From positions 1-64,000 of the forward strand of contig NZ_JAEMGS010000011.1 in assembly GCF_017309075.1 (NCBI RefSeq): a DNA stretch of 64,000 bases, in the 5' to 3' direction. Within the stretch, counting starts at the first letter, position 1. Each line of letters opens with the position of its first letter. Shown in pieces: positions 24,703-35,354 of the stretch. The notes under the pieces were generated by a model. The model saw only the letters and a list, made by a program, of their open reading frames with translations. It searched no databases and was not told the DNA's origin. The stretch comes from Motiliproteus sp. SC1-56. GTDB taxonomy: Bacteria; Pseudomonadota; Gammaproteobacteria; Pseudomonadales; Balneatricaceae. Position numbers and translations under genes: made by a program.

Positions 24703-27700
24703 GTGACCAACGTAACTCTCTCCACGCTGCGGCAAAGCCTCAGCGAACGCATCCTTATTCTCGACGGCGGCATGGGCACCATGATCCAGCAGCGCCAACT
24801 CCAGGAAGCGGACTTCAGGGGGGCACGTTTTGCGGAGTGGAGCTGCGAACTCAAGGGCAACAACGACCTGCTGGTGCTGACCCAACCGCAGCTGATTCGC
24901 GAGCTGCACGAGGATTACCTGGCGGCCGGCGCCGACATCATCGAAACCAACACCTTCAACAGCACCCGCATCGCCATGGCCGACTACGCGATGGAGGAGC
25001 TGAGCGCTGAAATAAACCGCGAGGCCGCACGCCTGGCCCGCGAGGCGGCCGACCTCTACAGCCGCAAAACACCGGATCGCCCCCGCTACGTCGCCGGGGT
25101 GCTGGGCCCGACCAACCGCACCGCCTCCATTTCTCCGGACGTGAACGATCCGGCGGCCCGCAACGTCACCTTCGACGAACTGGTCGGCGCCTACCGGGAG
25201 AGTGCCGGGGCCCTGATCGAAGGCGGGGTTGACCTGCTGATGATCGAGACGGTCTTTGACACGCTCAATGCCAAGGCGGCGATCTTCGCCCTCGAATCCC
25301 TGTTTCACGAACAGAGCCGGCGTTTGCCGGTGATGATCTCCGGCACCATCACCGACGCCTCCGGGCGCACCCTTTCCGGGCAGACCGCGGAAGCCTTCTG
25401 GAACTCCATTCGCCACGCCCAGCCCCTCGCCATCGGCCTCAACTGCGCCCTGGGGCCCAAGGAGCTGCGCCAGTACGTGGAGGAACTCTCCACTGTGGCG
25501 GACACTTTTGTCTCCGCCCACCCCAATGCCGGCCTGCCCAACGCCTTCGGCGGCTACGACGAGACGCCGGAGCAGATGGCCGAAGAGATTGGCGAATGGG
25601 CGCGCAGCGGTTTCCTCAACATCGTCGGCGGCTGCTGCGGTACCACGCCCGAACATATTCAGGCCATCGCTCAGGCGGTGCGCACCTGCCCGCCACGTCC
25701 CCTTCCGGAGATCCCCAGGGCCTGCCGGCTGGCGGGCCTGGAAGCCTTCAACATCGGCGCCGAGTCGCTGTTCGTCAACGTCGGCGAGCGGGCCAACGTC
25801 ACCGGCTCCGCCCTGTTCCGACGGCTGATCAAGGAGCAGGATTTCGAGACCGCCCTGGACATCGCCCGCCAGCAGGTGGAGAACGGCGCCCAGGTGATCG
25901 ACATCAACATGGACGAGGGGATGCTCGATTCCGAAGCCGCCATGAAGCGCTTTCTCAACCTGATCGCCGGCGAGCCGGATATCGCCCGGGTGCCGATCAT
26001 GGTGGACTCCTCCAAGTGGGAGATTCTGGAAACCGGGCTCAAGTGCATCCAGGGCAAGGGCATCGTCAACTCCATCAGCCTCAAGGAAGGCGAGGACGCC
26101 TTCATTGAGCAGGCCCGCCTGATCCGCCGTTACGGCGCCGCGGTAGTGGTGATGGCCTTTGACGAAACCGGGCAGGCCGACACCTTTGAGCGCAAGGTGG
26201 AGATCTGCACCCGTTCCTACCGGGTGCTCACCGAGCAGGTGGGCTTCCCCCCCGAAGACATTATCTTCGACCCCAATATTTTCGCCGTGGCCACCGGCAT
26301 CGAAGAGCACAACAACTACGCGGTCGACTTTATCGAGGCCACCCGCACCATCAAGGCCACCCTGCCCCATGCGCTGATCTCCGGCGGCGTATCCAACGTC
26401 TCCTTCTCCTTTCGGGGCAACAACCCGGTGCGCGAAGCGATCCACGCCGTATTCCTGTACCACGCCATCCAGGCGGGCATGGACATGGGCATCGTCAACG
26501 CCGGCCAGCTGGCGATTTACGAAGATATTCCGGGCGATCTGCGCGACCGGGTCGAGGATGTCATCCTCAACCGCAGCCCTGATGCCACCGAGGCACTACT
26601 GACGGTCGCTGCCGATTATGCCGGCAGCGGCGAGAAAAACGATGTACGCACCGATCTCGCCTGGCGCGAGTGGGACGTGAACAAGCGCCTGGAGCACGCA
26701 CTGGTCAAGGGCATCACCGAATTTGTCGACGTGGACACCGAGGAGGCCCGTCAGGCCCATGAGCGCCCGCTGCAGGTGATCGAGGGGCCCCTGATGGCCG
26801 GCATGTCGGTGGTGGGCGATCTGTTCGGCGCCGGCAAGATGTTCCTGCCCCAGGTGGTCAAATCCGCCCGGGTGATGAAAAAGGCCGTGGCCTACCTGAT
26901 GCCCTTTATCGAGGCAGAAAAAGCCGGGGGCGCCCGGCAGAGCAACGGCAAGATACTGATGGCAACCGTCAAGGGGGATGTCCACGACATCGGCAAGAAC
27001 ATTGTCGGCGTGGTGCTCCAGTGCAACAACTTCGAGATCATCGACCTTGGCGTCATGGTGCCGGCGGAAACCATCATCCGCACCGCCCGCGAGGAGAACG
27101 TAGACCTGATCGGGCTCTCGGGCCTCATCACCCCCTCCCTGGACGAGATGGTGCACCTGGCCAAGGAGCTCGAGCGCCAGGGGCTTAAAATCCCCCTGAT
27201 GATTGGCGGGGCCACCACCTCCAAGATGCATACCGCGGTTAAGATAGAGCCGGCCTACAGCGCGCCCACCGTCTATGTGCACAACGCCTCGCGCAGCGTC
27301 GGGGTGGCCTCGGCCCTGCTCAGCGAAACCCAGCACGCCGACTTTGCCGCCGCCGTGCGCGAGGAGTACGCCCAGGCCCGGGATCGCCACAATGCCAAGG
27401 CCAAGGATGCGCGGCGGGTCAACCTGGAGAAGGCGCGGGCCAACCGCCAGCCCGTTGACTGGCAAGCCTACCCCCCCCCGGTCCCTCGCCAGCTGGGCAT
27501 CCAGGTGTTCAAAGACTACGATCTGCGCGAACTGCTGGACTACATCGACTGGACCTTCTTCTTCCACGCCTGGGAACTCAAGGGACGCTTCCCCCGCATT
27601 CTCGATGACGCCCAGATGGGCGAGGAAGCGCGCAAGCTGTACCAGGATGCGCAGGCGATGCTGGAGGAGCTGATCGCCGGCAAGCGACTCAAGGCCGCCG

Positions 27701-28407
27701 CCGTCATCGGCCTCTTTCCGGCCAACCGCGTCGGCGACGATGACATCGCCGTCTATGTCGATGAAACCCGTCAATCGACCCTGACCACCCTACACCACCT
27801 GCGCCAGCAGACCGAAAAAGGCGCCGGCAAGTTCAACCACTGCCTGAGCGACTACGTCGCCCCCCGCGACAGCGGCAAGGCCGATTATGTCGGTGCATTT
27901 GCTGTCACCGCCGGCATCGGCCTGGATGAACTGGTGGCCGAGTACGAGGCCAAGCATGACGACTACCGGTCGATCATGGTCAAGGCCCTGGCCGACCGCC
28001 TGGCCGAAGCCCTGGCCGAGCGTATGCACGAACGGGTGCGGCGCGAGTTTTGGGGCTACGCCGCGGAGGAGCACCTCAGCAACGAGGAGTTGATCCGCGA
28101 GGCTTACCAGGGCATTCGCCCCGCCCCCGGCTACCCGGCCTGCCCTGATCACACCGAGAAGGGGCTGCTCTGGGAGCTGCTGGATGTGGAGGCGCGAACA
28201 GGCATCGCCCTCACAGACAGCTATGCCATGACCCCCACCGCAGCGGTGAGCGGCTGGTATTTCTCTCATCCCGAGAGTCGCTATTTCGGCATCGCCAAGA
28301 TCAGCGAAGACCAGGTGGAGGATTACGCACGCCGCAAGGGTATGGAGAAGACGGAGATGGAGCGCTGGCTGGCGCCGAACCTGGGCTACGAGCCCGAAGA
28401 CAGCTGA
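24703..28407 (+). CDS. metH: Cobalamin-dependent methionine synthase MetH
   Basis: A 1234-residue modular enzyme that transfers methyl from methyltetrahydrofolate to homocysteine through cobalamin. Domain order is normal: homocysteine-binding barrel (about 1-330, zinc Cys in GGCCGTTP), pterin-binding barrel (about 350-620), cap and B12 domains (about 650-890, with the His ligand in [12 protein letters not shown]), and the SAM-dependent activation domain (about 900-1230, [12 protein letters not shown]). The start is a GTG preceded by AGGGG. All catalytic modules look intact. The 5'-nucleotidase gene starts 43 bases later. Confidence 0.97.
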   Translation: MTNVTLSTLRQSLSERILILDGGMGTMIQQRQLQEADFRGARFAEWSCELKGNNDLLVLTQPQLIRELHEDYLAAGADIIETNTFNSTRIAMADYAMEELSAEINREAARLAREAADLYSRKTPDRPRYVAGVLGPTNRTASISPDVNDPAARNVTFDELVGAYRESAGALIEGGVDLLMIETVFDTLNAKAAIFALESLFHEQSRRLPVMISGTITDASGRTLSGQTAEAFWNSIRHAQPLAIGLNCALGPKELRQYVEELSTVADTFVSAHPNAGLPNAFGGYDETPEQMAEEIGEWARSGFLNIVGGCCGTTPEHIQAIAQAVRTCPPRPLPEIPRACRLAGLEAFNIGAESLFVNVGERANVTGSALFRRLIKEQDFETALDIARQQVENGAQVIDINMDEGMLDSEAAMKRFLNLIAGEPDIARVPIMVDSSKWEILETGLKCIQGKGIVNSISLKEGEDAFIEQARLIRRYGAAVVVMAFDETGQADTFERKVEICTRSYRVLTEQVGFPPEDIIFDPNIFAVATGIEEHNNYAVDFIEATRTIKATLPHALISGGVSNVSFSFRGNNPVREAIHAVFLYHAIQAGMDMGIVNAGQLAIYEDIPGDLRDRVEDVILNRSPDATEALLTVAADYAGSGEKNDVRTDLAWREWDVNKRLEHALVKGITEFVDVDTEEARQAHERPLQVIEGPLMAGMSVVGDLFGAGKMFLPQVVKSARVMKKAVAYLMPFIEAEKAGGARQSNGKILMATVKGDVHDIGKNIVGVVLQCNNFEIIDLGVMVPAETIIRTAREENVDLIGLSGLITPSLDEMVHLAKELERQGLKIPLMIGGATTSKMHTAVKIEPAYSAPTVYVHNASRSVGVASALLSETQHADFAAAVREEYAQARDRHNAKAKDARRVNLEKARANRQPVDWQAYPPPVPRQLGIQVFKDYDLRELLDYIDWTFFFHAWELKGRFPRILDDAQMGEEARKLYQDAQAMLEELIAGKRLKAAAVIGLFPANRVGDDDIAVYVDETRQSTLTTLHHLRQQTEKGAGKFNHCLSDYVAPRDSGKADYVGAFAVTAGIGLDELVAEYEAKHDDYRSIMVKALADRLAEALAERMHERVRREFWGYAAEEHLSNEELIREAYQGIRPAPGYPACPDHTEKGLLWELLDVEARTGIALTDSYAMTPTAAVSGWYFSHPESRYFGIAKISEDQVEDYARRKGMEKTEMERWLAPNLGYEPEDS

Positions 28408-28450
28408 GCATCGACTAGGCTGAAAGGATAGCCATTACCAAGGAGGCCGG

Positions 28451-29401
28451 GTGAGCACCGATCTGAGCAGACGTCTGGTGGTAGGGATCTCCTCAAGGGC
28501 GCTGTTCGACCTGGAGGATGAAAACCGCATCTTCGAAGCCCACGGGGTCGATGCGTATCGCCAGTACCAGCGCGATCACGAGGACGAAGTGCTCGCCCCG
28601 GGTGCCGCGTTCCCGCTGATCCGCGCCCTGCTGCGCCTGAACGACATCGACCCGCACCACCCCCTGGTGGAAGTGGTGATCATGTCACGCAACACCGCGG
28701 ACACGGGGCTGCGCATTTTTAACTCCATTAGCCACTACCAGCTGGGCATCACTCGCGCCGCGTTCAGCGGCGGGCGCAGCAACGCCGCCTACCTTGATGC
28801 GTTCAGCGTCGACCTCTTTCTCTCCCGGTCCGCCCGGGACGTGCAGGCGGCAGTGGATTCAGGAATAGCCGCCGCCGAGATCTACGCGCCACCAGAGGAT
28901 TTCGATCCCGACCAGGACCAGATCCGCATCGCCTTTGACGGCGACGCCGTACTGTTTTCGGACGCTTCGGAACGCATTTACCAGCAGGATGGCCTCGAAG
29001 CCTTCGCCCGCCTCGAGAGCGAACTGGCGGACGTCCCACTGGACGAAGGCCCCTTTGCCAAACTGCTGAAGACCCTCTCCTATCTGCAGCGCAGCTTTCC
29101 CGCCGGCGAGTCGCCGGTACGCATCGCCCTGGTCACCGCCCGCAACAGCCCTACCCACGCACGGGTGATCAACACCCTGAGAGCCTGGCAGGTCGACGTC
29201 GACGAGGCCTTTTTCATGGGCGGCGTATCCAAGCACGAAATTTTGCGCGCCTTCCGCGCCCATATTTTCTTTGATGACCAGGAGAGCCACCTGCAACCCG
29301 CGTCCCGGGTCGTGCCCAGCGGCCGGGTTCCCCAGCGCAGCTTTCAAGACAATAAAAAGCCCGCAGCCAAAGCGGCGGGCTTAGAAGAGAAAGAAACTTA
29401 G
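28451..29401 (+). CDS. 5'-nucleotidase (cN-I-like family)
   Basis: A 316-residue protein of the bacterial 5'-nucleotidase family related to vertebrate cytosolic NT5C1 (Pfam 5_nucleotid). VVGISSRALFDLEDEN carries the nucleophile-region Asp in a HAD-like fold; VVIMSRNTADTGLRIFNSI, AFDGDAVLFSD and HIFFDDQESHL are family blocks. The GTG start has AAGGAGG upstream. The final 16 residues (Lys/Ala/Glu-rich) are encoded by a terminator hairpin that serves the convergent gene. Probable substrates are AMP, IMP or other nucleoside monophosphates; not resolved. Confidence 0.85.
   Translation: MSTDLSRRLVVGISSRALFDLEDENRIFEAHGVDAYRQYQRDHEDEVLAPGAAFPLIRALLRLNDIDPHHPLVEVVIMSRNTADTGLRIFNSISHYQLGITRAAFSGGRSNAAYLDAFSVDLFLSRSARDVQAAVDSGIAAAEIYAPPEDFDPDQDQIRIAFDGDAVLFSDASERIYQQDGLEAFARLESELADVPLDEGPFAKLLKTLSYLQRSFPAGESPVRIALVTARNSPTHARVINTLRAWQVDVDEAFFMGGVSKHEILRAFRAHIFFDDQESHLQPASRVVPSGRVPQRSFQDNKKPAAKAAGLEEKET
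29357..29382 (-). terminator. Terminator of the M16 peptidase gene, inside a CDS end
   Basis: AAGCCCGC and GCGGGCTT form an eight-pair stem with a ten-base loop. On the minus strand the stem is followed by TTTTTATT, so it ends the transcript of the peptidase gene at 29427-32375. The same bases encode the last residues of the convergent nucleotidase. Confidence 0.8.
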
Positions 29402-29426
29402 ATTAGCGTTCTATCTTTCTGTTTTT

Positions 29427-32375
29427 TTAAATTGTGATGACTTCCATTTTCTCACCCTTAAGGGCTTCGCCCTGCTGCGCGTTGGTAATCACCGCTACGC
29501 TACCCTGCTGATCCTTGAGATAGGTGCGCGCCACCCGTTTAAGATCGTCCACCGTTACCTTGAGCACACGGGAGCGAAAGCCCCGACGCTGCTCCGGGGT
29601 GCGCCCGAAAAGGGTGCTGTGGTAGGCCTGCTTGGCCTCTCCCGCGGGCGAACCGGGCTTATCGATATTGGAGACCACCCCGAGGATGGCTTCCTCCAAC
29701 CGGGCAAAGCTGTGTTCTTCGGCCAGCAGCCAGTCCACCGCTCGGTCAAAATCCTGCAGTGTCTCCTGCAGGCGGGGATCCCGGTAGGAGAAGAAGCGGA
29801 ACGCAGCACTGGATGAGTCCTGCCCGGCACCGCCGCCATAGGCCCCACCCTGCTCCCGAATCACCCGGTGCAGGTAACCGTTGCGCAAAAATTCTCCCAG
29901 TACCGTCAGGGCCGCGGCATCGGGATGTTCAACCGGCACGGTAGGATACGCCTTGGCGCAGAAGTTGACCTGCGTACTGGTGATCCAGGCCTGGTGCACC
30001 GACTGGCGCACCGGCGCGAGCACAAAAGGCTCAACCTTGGCACCGCCGGGGTCCGCTCCCCAGTACTCATCCAGGGCCTGATCGCACTCTTCCCGCCGCT
30101 CGGGCTCTGTCACCACCAGGAAGTGACGGGGGCTGACCAGGATTTTCTGATGCAGCGCGGCCAGCTTGTCTGCAAACAACTGCAACTCGTCTGCCTGATC
30201 CAGCTTTTGATCCAGCTCCTTGACGAATCGCACCCCCGCCAGGCCCCGCTGCCGGTGGGACAGGTTGGCCGATGGGCTGTAGCCGCTGATCGCCGCCATC
30301 ATCGCCAGGCTGTGGCCGCTGCCGGTAATGCTTTGCTCCTTGCGGGTGCGCTGTTGCGCAACCAGTTCACGGATATGCCCCAGCTCGTCAAAGCGCAGTC
30401 CGGTAAAGGTGCTGTGAAGCAGCTCGGTCAAGGGTCGGATATTGCGCACCAGAGCTTTACCGGAAAGGGTGAAATAGGCTTTGACCGCCTGCTCGTCATC
30501 GACGTTTCCACGCACCGAACTGTAGGCGCTGATGCCCCCCGTGACGCTGGACTGCCTGGCCTGGGCCTCTTGATAGCTCAGCTCCCCATGACCGAGTTCG
30601 GGCAGGCAGTTGGCGTAATAGGGCAACAGCAGCTGTTCCTCTTCCGTCAGCTGGGGCATTTCTACCAGTATCTGCTGGTAGACAAGGCCGTTGGTCCCCT
30701 GCCCGTAGAAGGCGCGGCGCCCGCAGGCCAGAGCCTGTGTTTCGCCGCTGGGAATATGGATGTCGGCAGGCACATCCTCCAGCCCCACCTTGGGCAGCAA
30801 GGCATCGTCGTCCTGGCGTTGCTGGCGGGCTTCAAGTGCCCGCGCCTGCTCCACAATCTCCTGTTTCTGCGCCGCCGAGAGCCCGCTTTTGATCTGTGCC
30901 AGGCGCAAGGCCTCTGCCATTTCTCTGCGCCCGTTCAGTTCGCTGTCCGGGCGCAGGGTCAGGCGCACCCGGTGGTGGTTGTCCAGCAACAGCCGTTGCA
31001 CCAGTTCCTTGATGTAGTCCGGCTCCTGAATCCGCTCGCGCAGTTGTTCGAGCACCGGGTCAAGGTTCAGCAGCGCAATGGGGTCGCCGCGGTGAACGGC
31101 GGTCGACAGCGCAGACATAATCAGTTGCAGGCCGTAGGGAAAACCATCGCCCCCCACCTCGCGCTGGCTCAGTTCCAGCTGGTGCAGCACCGCCTCGACC
31201 TGCGACTGGGGAACCCCGTCGCGGGCCACCTGCTCCAGCACATCGACGACCAGGGTTTCAATGGCAGCAGCCGAATCGGGGTCGGTGCCTTCGAGCCCAC
31301 ACATGAAACTCATCTCGCGGTTGGAGTCTTCCAGACCGCAAAGCGGCGAAGGCGCCTGGCCCAGCTCGGAGGTTTCCAGCGCATGACGCAGGGGCGATGC
31401 GCTACTGTCGAGCAATACGCGGGACAACAGATTGGCCTCCAGCTGCTGTTCCAGATCGATGCTCTGGCCCAGCAGCCAGCCCAGCACCACATGGCTCTTG
31501 CGGCTCAGATCCTCCTCACTGAGGGCATACGCCTCCTCGACCCGAAGCGGCGCGTGGTAACGTTTCTCGTCAGGCACGACGATGGTCTCTTCAAGCCGCT
31601 CGAAACGGCTGAGCGCCTGGCTTTCAAACTTTTCCTGAAGCTCTGCGGGTGGCAGGTCGCCGAAAGTCATGAACACCGCGTTGGAGGGGTGGTAATGGGT
31701 CCGGTAGAACGCCAGCAGCTCCTCGTAACTCAAATCCGGAATGCACTCGGGGTCGCCGCCGCTGTTGTGGTGGTAGGTGACGGTGGGAAACAGGTGCTTG
31801 CTCAGGGTCTGCCAGAGGGTGCTGACCGGGGAACTCATTGCCCCCTTCATCTCGTTATAAACCACCCCCTTAAAGGTCAGGTCGGAGTCGCTGTTGTCGG
31901 CCTCCTTGAACTCGAGACGGTGCCCCTCCTGGGAGAAATCCAGGCGATCCAGGCGGGAGAAAAACACCGCGTCCAGGTAAACATCCAGCAGGTTGAAGTA
32001 ATCCTTGCGATTCTGGGTCGCAAAGGGGTAAGCCGTCCAGTCACTGCTGGTAAAGGCGTTCATGAAGGTATTAAGAGAACGCCGCAGCATCATGAAGAAG
32101 GGGTCGCGAACCGGATAACGCTCGCTTCCGCACAGCGCCGTGTGCTCCAGAATATGGGCGACACCGGTGGAGTCCTGGGGCACCGTGCGCAGCGCCACCA
32201 GAAAGACATTCTCATCCTGGTCGGCGGCGATGTGATAATGCCGGGCCCCGGTGGCCTGATGTTCGTACTCGGCCACCTCCACCCCCAGGCTTTCGATGCC
32301 CTGGCGGCGCAACAACCGGAAGCTGGGGTGGGGGTCGAGTGCGGGCACAAAGGTGTTATCGGGAGAATTGTTCAT
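29427..32375 (-). CDS. Insulinase-like zinc metallopeptidase (M16C, presequence-protease type)
   Basis: A 982-residue M16C peptidase of the presequence-protease group. The inverted zinc motif HILEH (HxxEH) is near residue 74, and the downstream third ligand Glu lies in VVYNEMKGAMSSP. The protein has the standard two-halved layout, with an inactive second half ending in RVARTYLKDQQGSVAVITNA. RxxxGAYG-type residues for the C-terminal substrate pocket are seen as REQGGAYGGG. No signal peptide is apparent, so it should act in the cytoplasm on short peptides. It is monocistronic, with its terminator inside the neighbouring nucleotidase gene. Confidence 0.92.
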   Translation of the reverse strand: MNNSPDNTFVPALDPHPSFRLLRRQGIESLGVEVAEYEHQATGARHYHIAADQDENVFLVALRTVPQDSTGVAHILEHTALCGSERYPVRDPFFMMLRRSLNTFMNAFTSSDWTAYPFATQNRKDYFNLLDVYLDAVFFSRLDRLDFSQEGHRLEFKEADNSDSDLTFKGVVYNEMKGAMSSPVSTLWQTLSKHLFPTVTYHHNSGGDPECIPDLSYEELLAFYRTHYHPSNAVFMTFGDLPPAELQEKFESQALSRFERLEETIVVPDEKRYHAPLRVEEAYALSEEDLSRKSHVVLGWLLGQSIDLEQQLEANLLSRVLLDSSASPLRHALETSELGQAPSPLCGLEDSNREMSFMCGLEGTDPDSAAAIETLVVDVLEQVARDGVPQSQVEAVLHQLELSQREVGGDGFPYGLQLIMSALSTAVHRGDPIALLNLDPVLEQLRERIQEPDYIKELVQRLLLDNHHRVRLTLRPDSELNGRREMAEALRLAQIKSGLSAAQKQEIVEQARALEARQQRQDDDALLPKVGLEDVPADIHIPSGETQALACGRRAFYGQGTNGLVYQQILVEMPQLTEEEQLLLPYYANCLPELGHGELSYQEAQARQSSVTGGISAYSSVRGNVDDEQAVKAYFTLSGKALVRNIRPLTELLHSTFTGLRFDELGHIRELVAQQRTRKEQSITGSGHSLAMMAAISGYSPSANLSHRQRGLAGVRFVKELDQKLDQADELQLFADKLAALHQKILVSPRHFLVVTEPERREECDQALDEYWGADPGGAKVEPFVLAPVRQSVHQAWITSTQVNFCAKAYPTVPVEHPDAAALTVLGEFLRNGYLHRVIREQGGAYGGGAGQDSSSAAFRFFSYRDPRLQETLQDFDRAVDWLLAEEHSFARLEEAILGVVSNIDKPGSPAGEAKQAYHSTLFGRTPEQRRGFRSRVLKVTVDDLKRVARTYLKDQQGSVAVITNAQQGEALKGEKMEVITI

Positions 32376-32576
32376 AGAAAACGCATTTTCCTTAACTGAA
32401 TGGTACTCCGGCGCAGGTTATGGCCCCGAGGGCGGCGCCCCCTCGGCGACAGGCCGGATCCGTTAGGTGTCATGGTATCTTGTTTTGCCTCACCTTGCCC
32501 GCAGCCCATGACTTGGGCTGATTTATTGACCGGTTTATCCGCTGCGCGTTCAGCCGCCAGGTAGCACAACCGAGCA

Positions 32577-32605
32577 TTGACTTCCACCGGGTGGGGTTCT
32601 ATAGT
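32577..32605 (+). promoter_or_regulatory. Sigma-70 promoter of the phasin gene
   Basis: TTGACT (32577) and TATAGT (32600) are separated by exactly 17 bases; each box differs from consensus at one position. The phasin ATG is about 75 bases downstream. The rest of the 306-bp gap holds no gene. Confidence 0.7.
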
Positions 32606-32681
32606 CACCGAAACCGCTTTGCTGCGGCGCACAAGAGCACTCAACCTGTTTCGTTGTCTCGTTTGATGAGGGAGCCCGACC

Positions 32682-33305
32682 ATGTACGAAGACCTGCTTA
32701 AGGATATGCAAGAAAAAATGCAGCCCATGTTGGATGTGGCTGAAATCAATCGCAAGACACTGGAAAAAATGGCTTCCGTGCAGTCGGAATACCTGACCGA
32801 GTGCATCAGCTGCGGCATTAACCAGGCCAAGGCCCTGGCCGAAGCCGGCGACGCCAAAACGGTCGCCGACCTGCAGTTCAAGTACCTCAAGGAGTTTGAA
32901 AGCAAGCTGACTGCCTCCGCCGAGGAGAACATCGCCGCCATCAACGAGGCCAAGGAGGCGATCACCGAGCTGCTGTCCAACACCTATGGCCGCATCGCTG
33001 AATCCACCCCCTTCGCGGACAGCGCCACCAGTGCTCCTGTGACCAAGGCGCCGGCACCAAAGAAAGCCCCGGTGCGCCGCGCCGCCAAAGCGGCTCCCAA
33101 GGCCACCAAGGCGCCGGCCAAGAGCGCACCCAAAGCTGCCACCAAGCCGACACCTAAAGCAGAACCTAAAGCAGCCCCCAAAGCCGCGCCCGCAGCAGCT
33201 GCCAAGACCGATGCACCCAAGGCCGATGCTCCCAAGTCCGCTCCGGCTGCCCAGAAAGCCACTGCCCCCGCAGCGCCCAAGGCGGCACAAGCTAAAAAGA
33301 GCTGA
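32682..33305 (+). CDS. Phasin family protein with histone-like tail
   Basis: A 207-residue protein. Residues 1-110 form the amphipathic helices of a granule-associated phasin (VAEINRKTLEKMASVQSEYL, then DLQFKYLKEFESKLTASAEENI). Residues 115-207 are a low-complexity Ala/Lys/Pro tail of histone-H1 type, the two-part layout seen in PhaF of pseudomonads, where the tail binds DNA and helps distribute polyhydroxyalkanoate granules. No PHA synthase gene is in the window. The gene is a single transcription unit with its own promoter and strong terminator. Confidence 0.85.
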   Translation: MYEDLLKDMQEKMQPMLDVAEINRKTLEKMASVQSEYLTECISCGINQAKALAEAGDAKTVADLQFKYLKEFESKLTASAEENIAAINEAKEAITELLSNTYGRIAESTPFADSATSAPVTKAPAPKKAPVRRAAKAAPKATKAPAKSAPKAATKPTPKAEPKAAPKAAPAAAAKTDAPKADAPKSAPAAQKATAPAAPKAAQAKKS

Positions 33306-33322
33306 TCTTAAGGCGTATATAA

Positions 33323-33355
33323 AAAACGGCGGGCATCGTGCCCGCCGTTTTTTTT
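33323..33355 (+). terminator. Strong intrinsic terminator after the phasin gene
   Basis: A 13-pair stem, AAAACGGCGGGCA over TGCCCGCCGTTTT with a TCG loop, is followed by a run of T (eight in all from the stem edge). It lies 20 bases past the phasin stop. Confidence 0.92.
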
Positions 33356-33406
33356 GCCCAGCCTCTTGGTATGCGCCGCGTTGGGGGGCTTTGCCTGCTT
33401 TTACCC

Positions 33407-34618
33407 CTACTCCAGGCGCGCCAGTGCCGGAAGGTCGCCTTCCATTCCCATGGCCCAGCGCATGGCCCGTTTTTTCACCGGGGCCAGTCGCTGGGTCAGC
33501 CCCAGCCCAAGGTTGCGCGCCAGCCGGGATGCTGGATCCTGACGACCGAACACACGGTAGATCAAATCCATCGCCGTCATCACCCCAAGGTTGTGATTTC
33601 GCCGCCGCGCCTCGTAGCGCGCCAGTATCGAGCCACCCAGGGGAAGCTGTTCATCCAGGGCCTCAAGCAGCACGTCGGCCAGGCAGGCAGCATCCAGCAG
33701 GCCGATATTCACGCCCTGTCCCGCCAACGGATGAATCATATGGGCCGCATCACCCACCAGCACCGCACCGGGGCGCCAGTAATTGAGTGCATGCTGGCGT
33801 CGCAGGGGAAAGCTGGCACGACCTTCCAGCCGGCGAATCCCCCCGAGTTCTTTGGGAAAGCCACGCATCACGGCGTCGATAAAGTCGGCCTCATCCAGTG
33901 ACATCAGGCGCTGTATCTCATCGGGATGGTGGTACCAGACCAGAGAACCGTGCGGGCCTGTAAGCGGCAAGAAGGCAACGGGACCGGTGGGGAGAAACCG
34001 CTGCCAGGTGATATCCTGCTGCGCAGCCTCGGTTTCCACGCTGGCCACCAGCGCACGCTGTGGGTAATCCCATCGATGCACACCGATACCCGCGGCTTCG
34101 CGCACCCGTGACTCGCCCCCGTCAGCGCCCACCAAAAGCCTAGCCTGCAACACCTCACCATCGTCCAGGGTCACACGGCTGCCCATTGCGCCGCCGTAGT
34201 CGATGGCTGCGATCCGCACCGATGCCATCAGGCTGACGTCCTGTGCCTGCTGCAAGCAGTCCCAGAGCGCCAGCTGTACGACGCGGTTCTCAACGATATA
34301 CCCCAGCGCCGGTTGCCCCACGCTGTCGCTGTGAAAGCGCGTATCACCCTGCCCGCTGGTTTCCCAGACACGCATGCCCCGGTAGGGACAGCAGCGCCGA
34401 CCAAGAATGCCGGCCCAGGCACCAAGGTTGCCGAGGATCTTCACGGAGGCAGGACTCAGCGCCGATACGCGCAGATCATGGGGTTGCTCCGGCTCAAAGG
34501 GGCGCGGCGGAGAAGCTTCGAGCACGGCGATGGAAAGGCCCTTTGCGCTCAGCGCGCAGGCCAACGTTGCGCCAACCATGCCGCCGCCGATAATCATCAC
34601 ATCAAAGGTCCGCGCCAT
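33407..34618 (-). CDS. FAD-dependent hydroxylase, UbiH/UbiF/VisC family
   Basis: A 403-residue flavoprotein monooxygenase of the UbiH/UbiF/COQ6 family, which hydroxylates the ubiquinone ring. The dinucleotide fold is VMIIGGGMVGATLACAL, the DG motif is LVGADGGESRVREAAG, and the second FAD motif is LVGDAAHMIHPLAGQGVNIGLLD, the last being near-diagnostic. The ATG at 34618 follows GGAG; a GTG one codon earlier is the alternative. Which ring position it modifies cannot be decided by eye; the sequence looks closest to the UbiF-like branch. It is monocistronic and not beside other ubi genes. Confidence 0.85.
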   Translation of the reverse strand: MARTFDVMIIGGGMVGATLACALSAKGLSIAVLEASPPRPFEPEQPHDLRVSALSPASVKILGNLGAWAGILGRRCCPYRGMRVWETSGQGDTRFHSDSVGQPALGYIVENRVVQLALWDCLQQAQDVSLMASVRIAAIDYGGAMGSRVTLDDGEVLQARLLVGADGGESRVREAAGIGVHRWDYPQRALVASVETEAAQQDITWQRFLPTGPVAFLPLTGPHGSLVWYHHPDEIQRLMSLDEADFIDAVMRGFPKELGGIRRLEGRASFPLRRQHALNYWRPGAVLVGDAAHMIHPLAGQGVNIGLLDAACLADVLLEALDEQLPLGGSILARYEARRRNHNLGVMTAMDLIYRVFGRQDPASRLARNLGLGLTQRLAPVKKRAMRWAMGMEGDLPALARLE

Positions 34619-34661
34619 CACTTGCTCCTTGTTTCAATCGGTGGCCGGATTATACGTGATA

Positions 34662-35354
34662 TTAGTCATTCCGAAAGCGCGGATCCGAGGCCAGTCGATG
34701 GGCCCAACGGGTGGTTTCTGGAAGTTTGAAACGGGTCGTGCAGGCCATCACCACCTCAATCACCCGCTCAAGACTTATGCGATGGCCCGGGGAGATAAAC
34801 AGCGGTTTGACGCCGGCCCGGGTTCTTAACACCGCCCCCACCCGCTCACCGCGATGGTACAACCCGCTCCAGGCGCCTCGTGCGCCAGCCGGCTCCTCGT
34901 ACTCGCCCACCAGTCGGCTCTTGCCCACGCCAATCGCTGGCACGTCCAGCAGCACGCCCAGGTGGGATGCGATCCCAAGCCTGCGCGGGTGGGCGATGCC
35001 CTGGCCGTCACACAGGTAGATATCCGGTGGGGTAGTGAGTGATGCGATTGCTTCTAAAATCGTCGGCAGCTCCCTGAACGAGAGCAGACCGGGAATATAG
35101 GGAAACCGCGTCGGTTGCCGGGCCACGCTTTGATCAACCAGCGTGAGGCTCTGGGCGTCCAGCACCGCGACCGCCGCCCGCGTGATCGAACCGTCCGCCT
35201 CGAAGCCCACATCCACCCCGGCCACAAGGCGCAGCGGCTCAAAATCGTCCTCAAGCCGCACCCCTGCGCTGAGGCGTACCTGCAGCGCCCGCGCTTCGGC
35301 GGGGGCGAGTTCCCAGGAATGGGTGTAATCCACAGTCGCTACCGCGCCACTCAA
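34662..35354 (-). CDS. nfi: Endonuclease V (deoxyinosine repair)
   Basis: A 230-residue endonuclease V, which nicks DNA one base 3' of deoxyinosine. LVAGVDVGFE holds the first catalytic Asp; YIPGLLSFRELP and YLCDGQGIAHPRRLGIASHLGVLL carry the wedge and second acidic residue; GVKPLFISPGHRISLE is the C-terminal block. The start is a TTG that overlaps the stop of the TPR gene as TTGA, implying translational coupling; a GTG at 35333 is the alternative and would also give a normal protein. Confidence 0.92.
   Translation of the reverse strand: MSGAVATVDYTHSWELAPAEARALQVRLSAGVRLEDDFEPLRLVAGVDVGFEADGSITRAAVAVLDAQSLTLVDQSVARQPTRFPYIPGLLSFRELPTILEAIASLTTPPDIYLCDGQGIAHPRRLGIASHLGVLLDVPAIGVGKSRLVGEYEEPAGARGAWSGLYHRGERVGAVLRTRAGVKPLFISPGHRISLERVIEVVMACTTRFKLPETTRWAHRLASDPRFRND

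Noticed and set aside
24664-27774. Long minus-strand frames opposite metH
   Set aside because: metH is complete with all four modules on the plus strand; the opposite frames lack start signals and known domains.
30000-32399. Very long antisense reading frame opposite the M16 peptidase gene
   Set aside because: It is the complement of a clear peptidase gene with zinc motif; the frame is open only because of high GC codon bias.
33115-33300. Short tandem DNA repeats in the phasin gene tail
   Set aside because: Low complexity follows from the Ala/Lys/Pro coding; not a regular repeat array or CRISPR.
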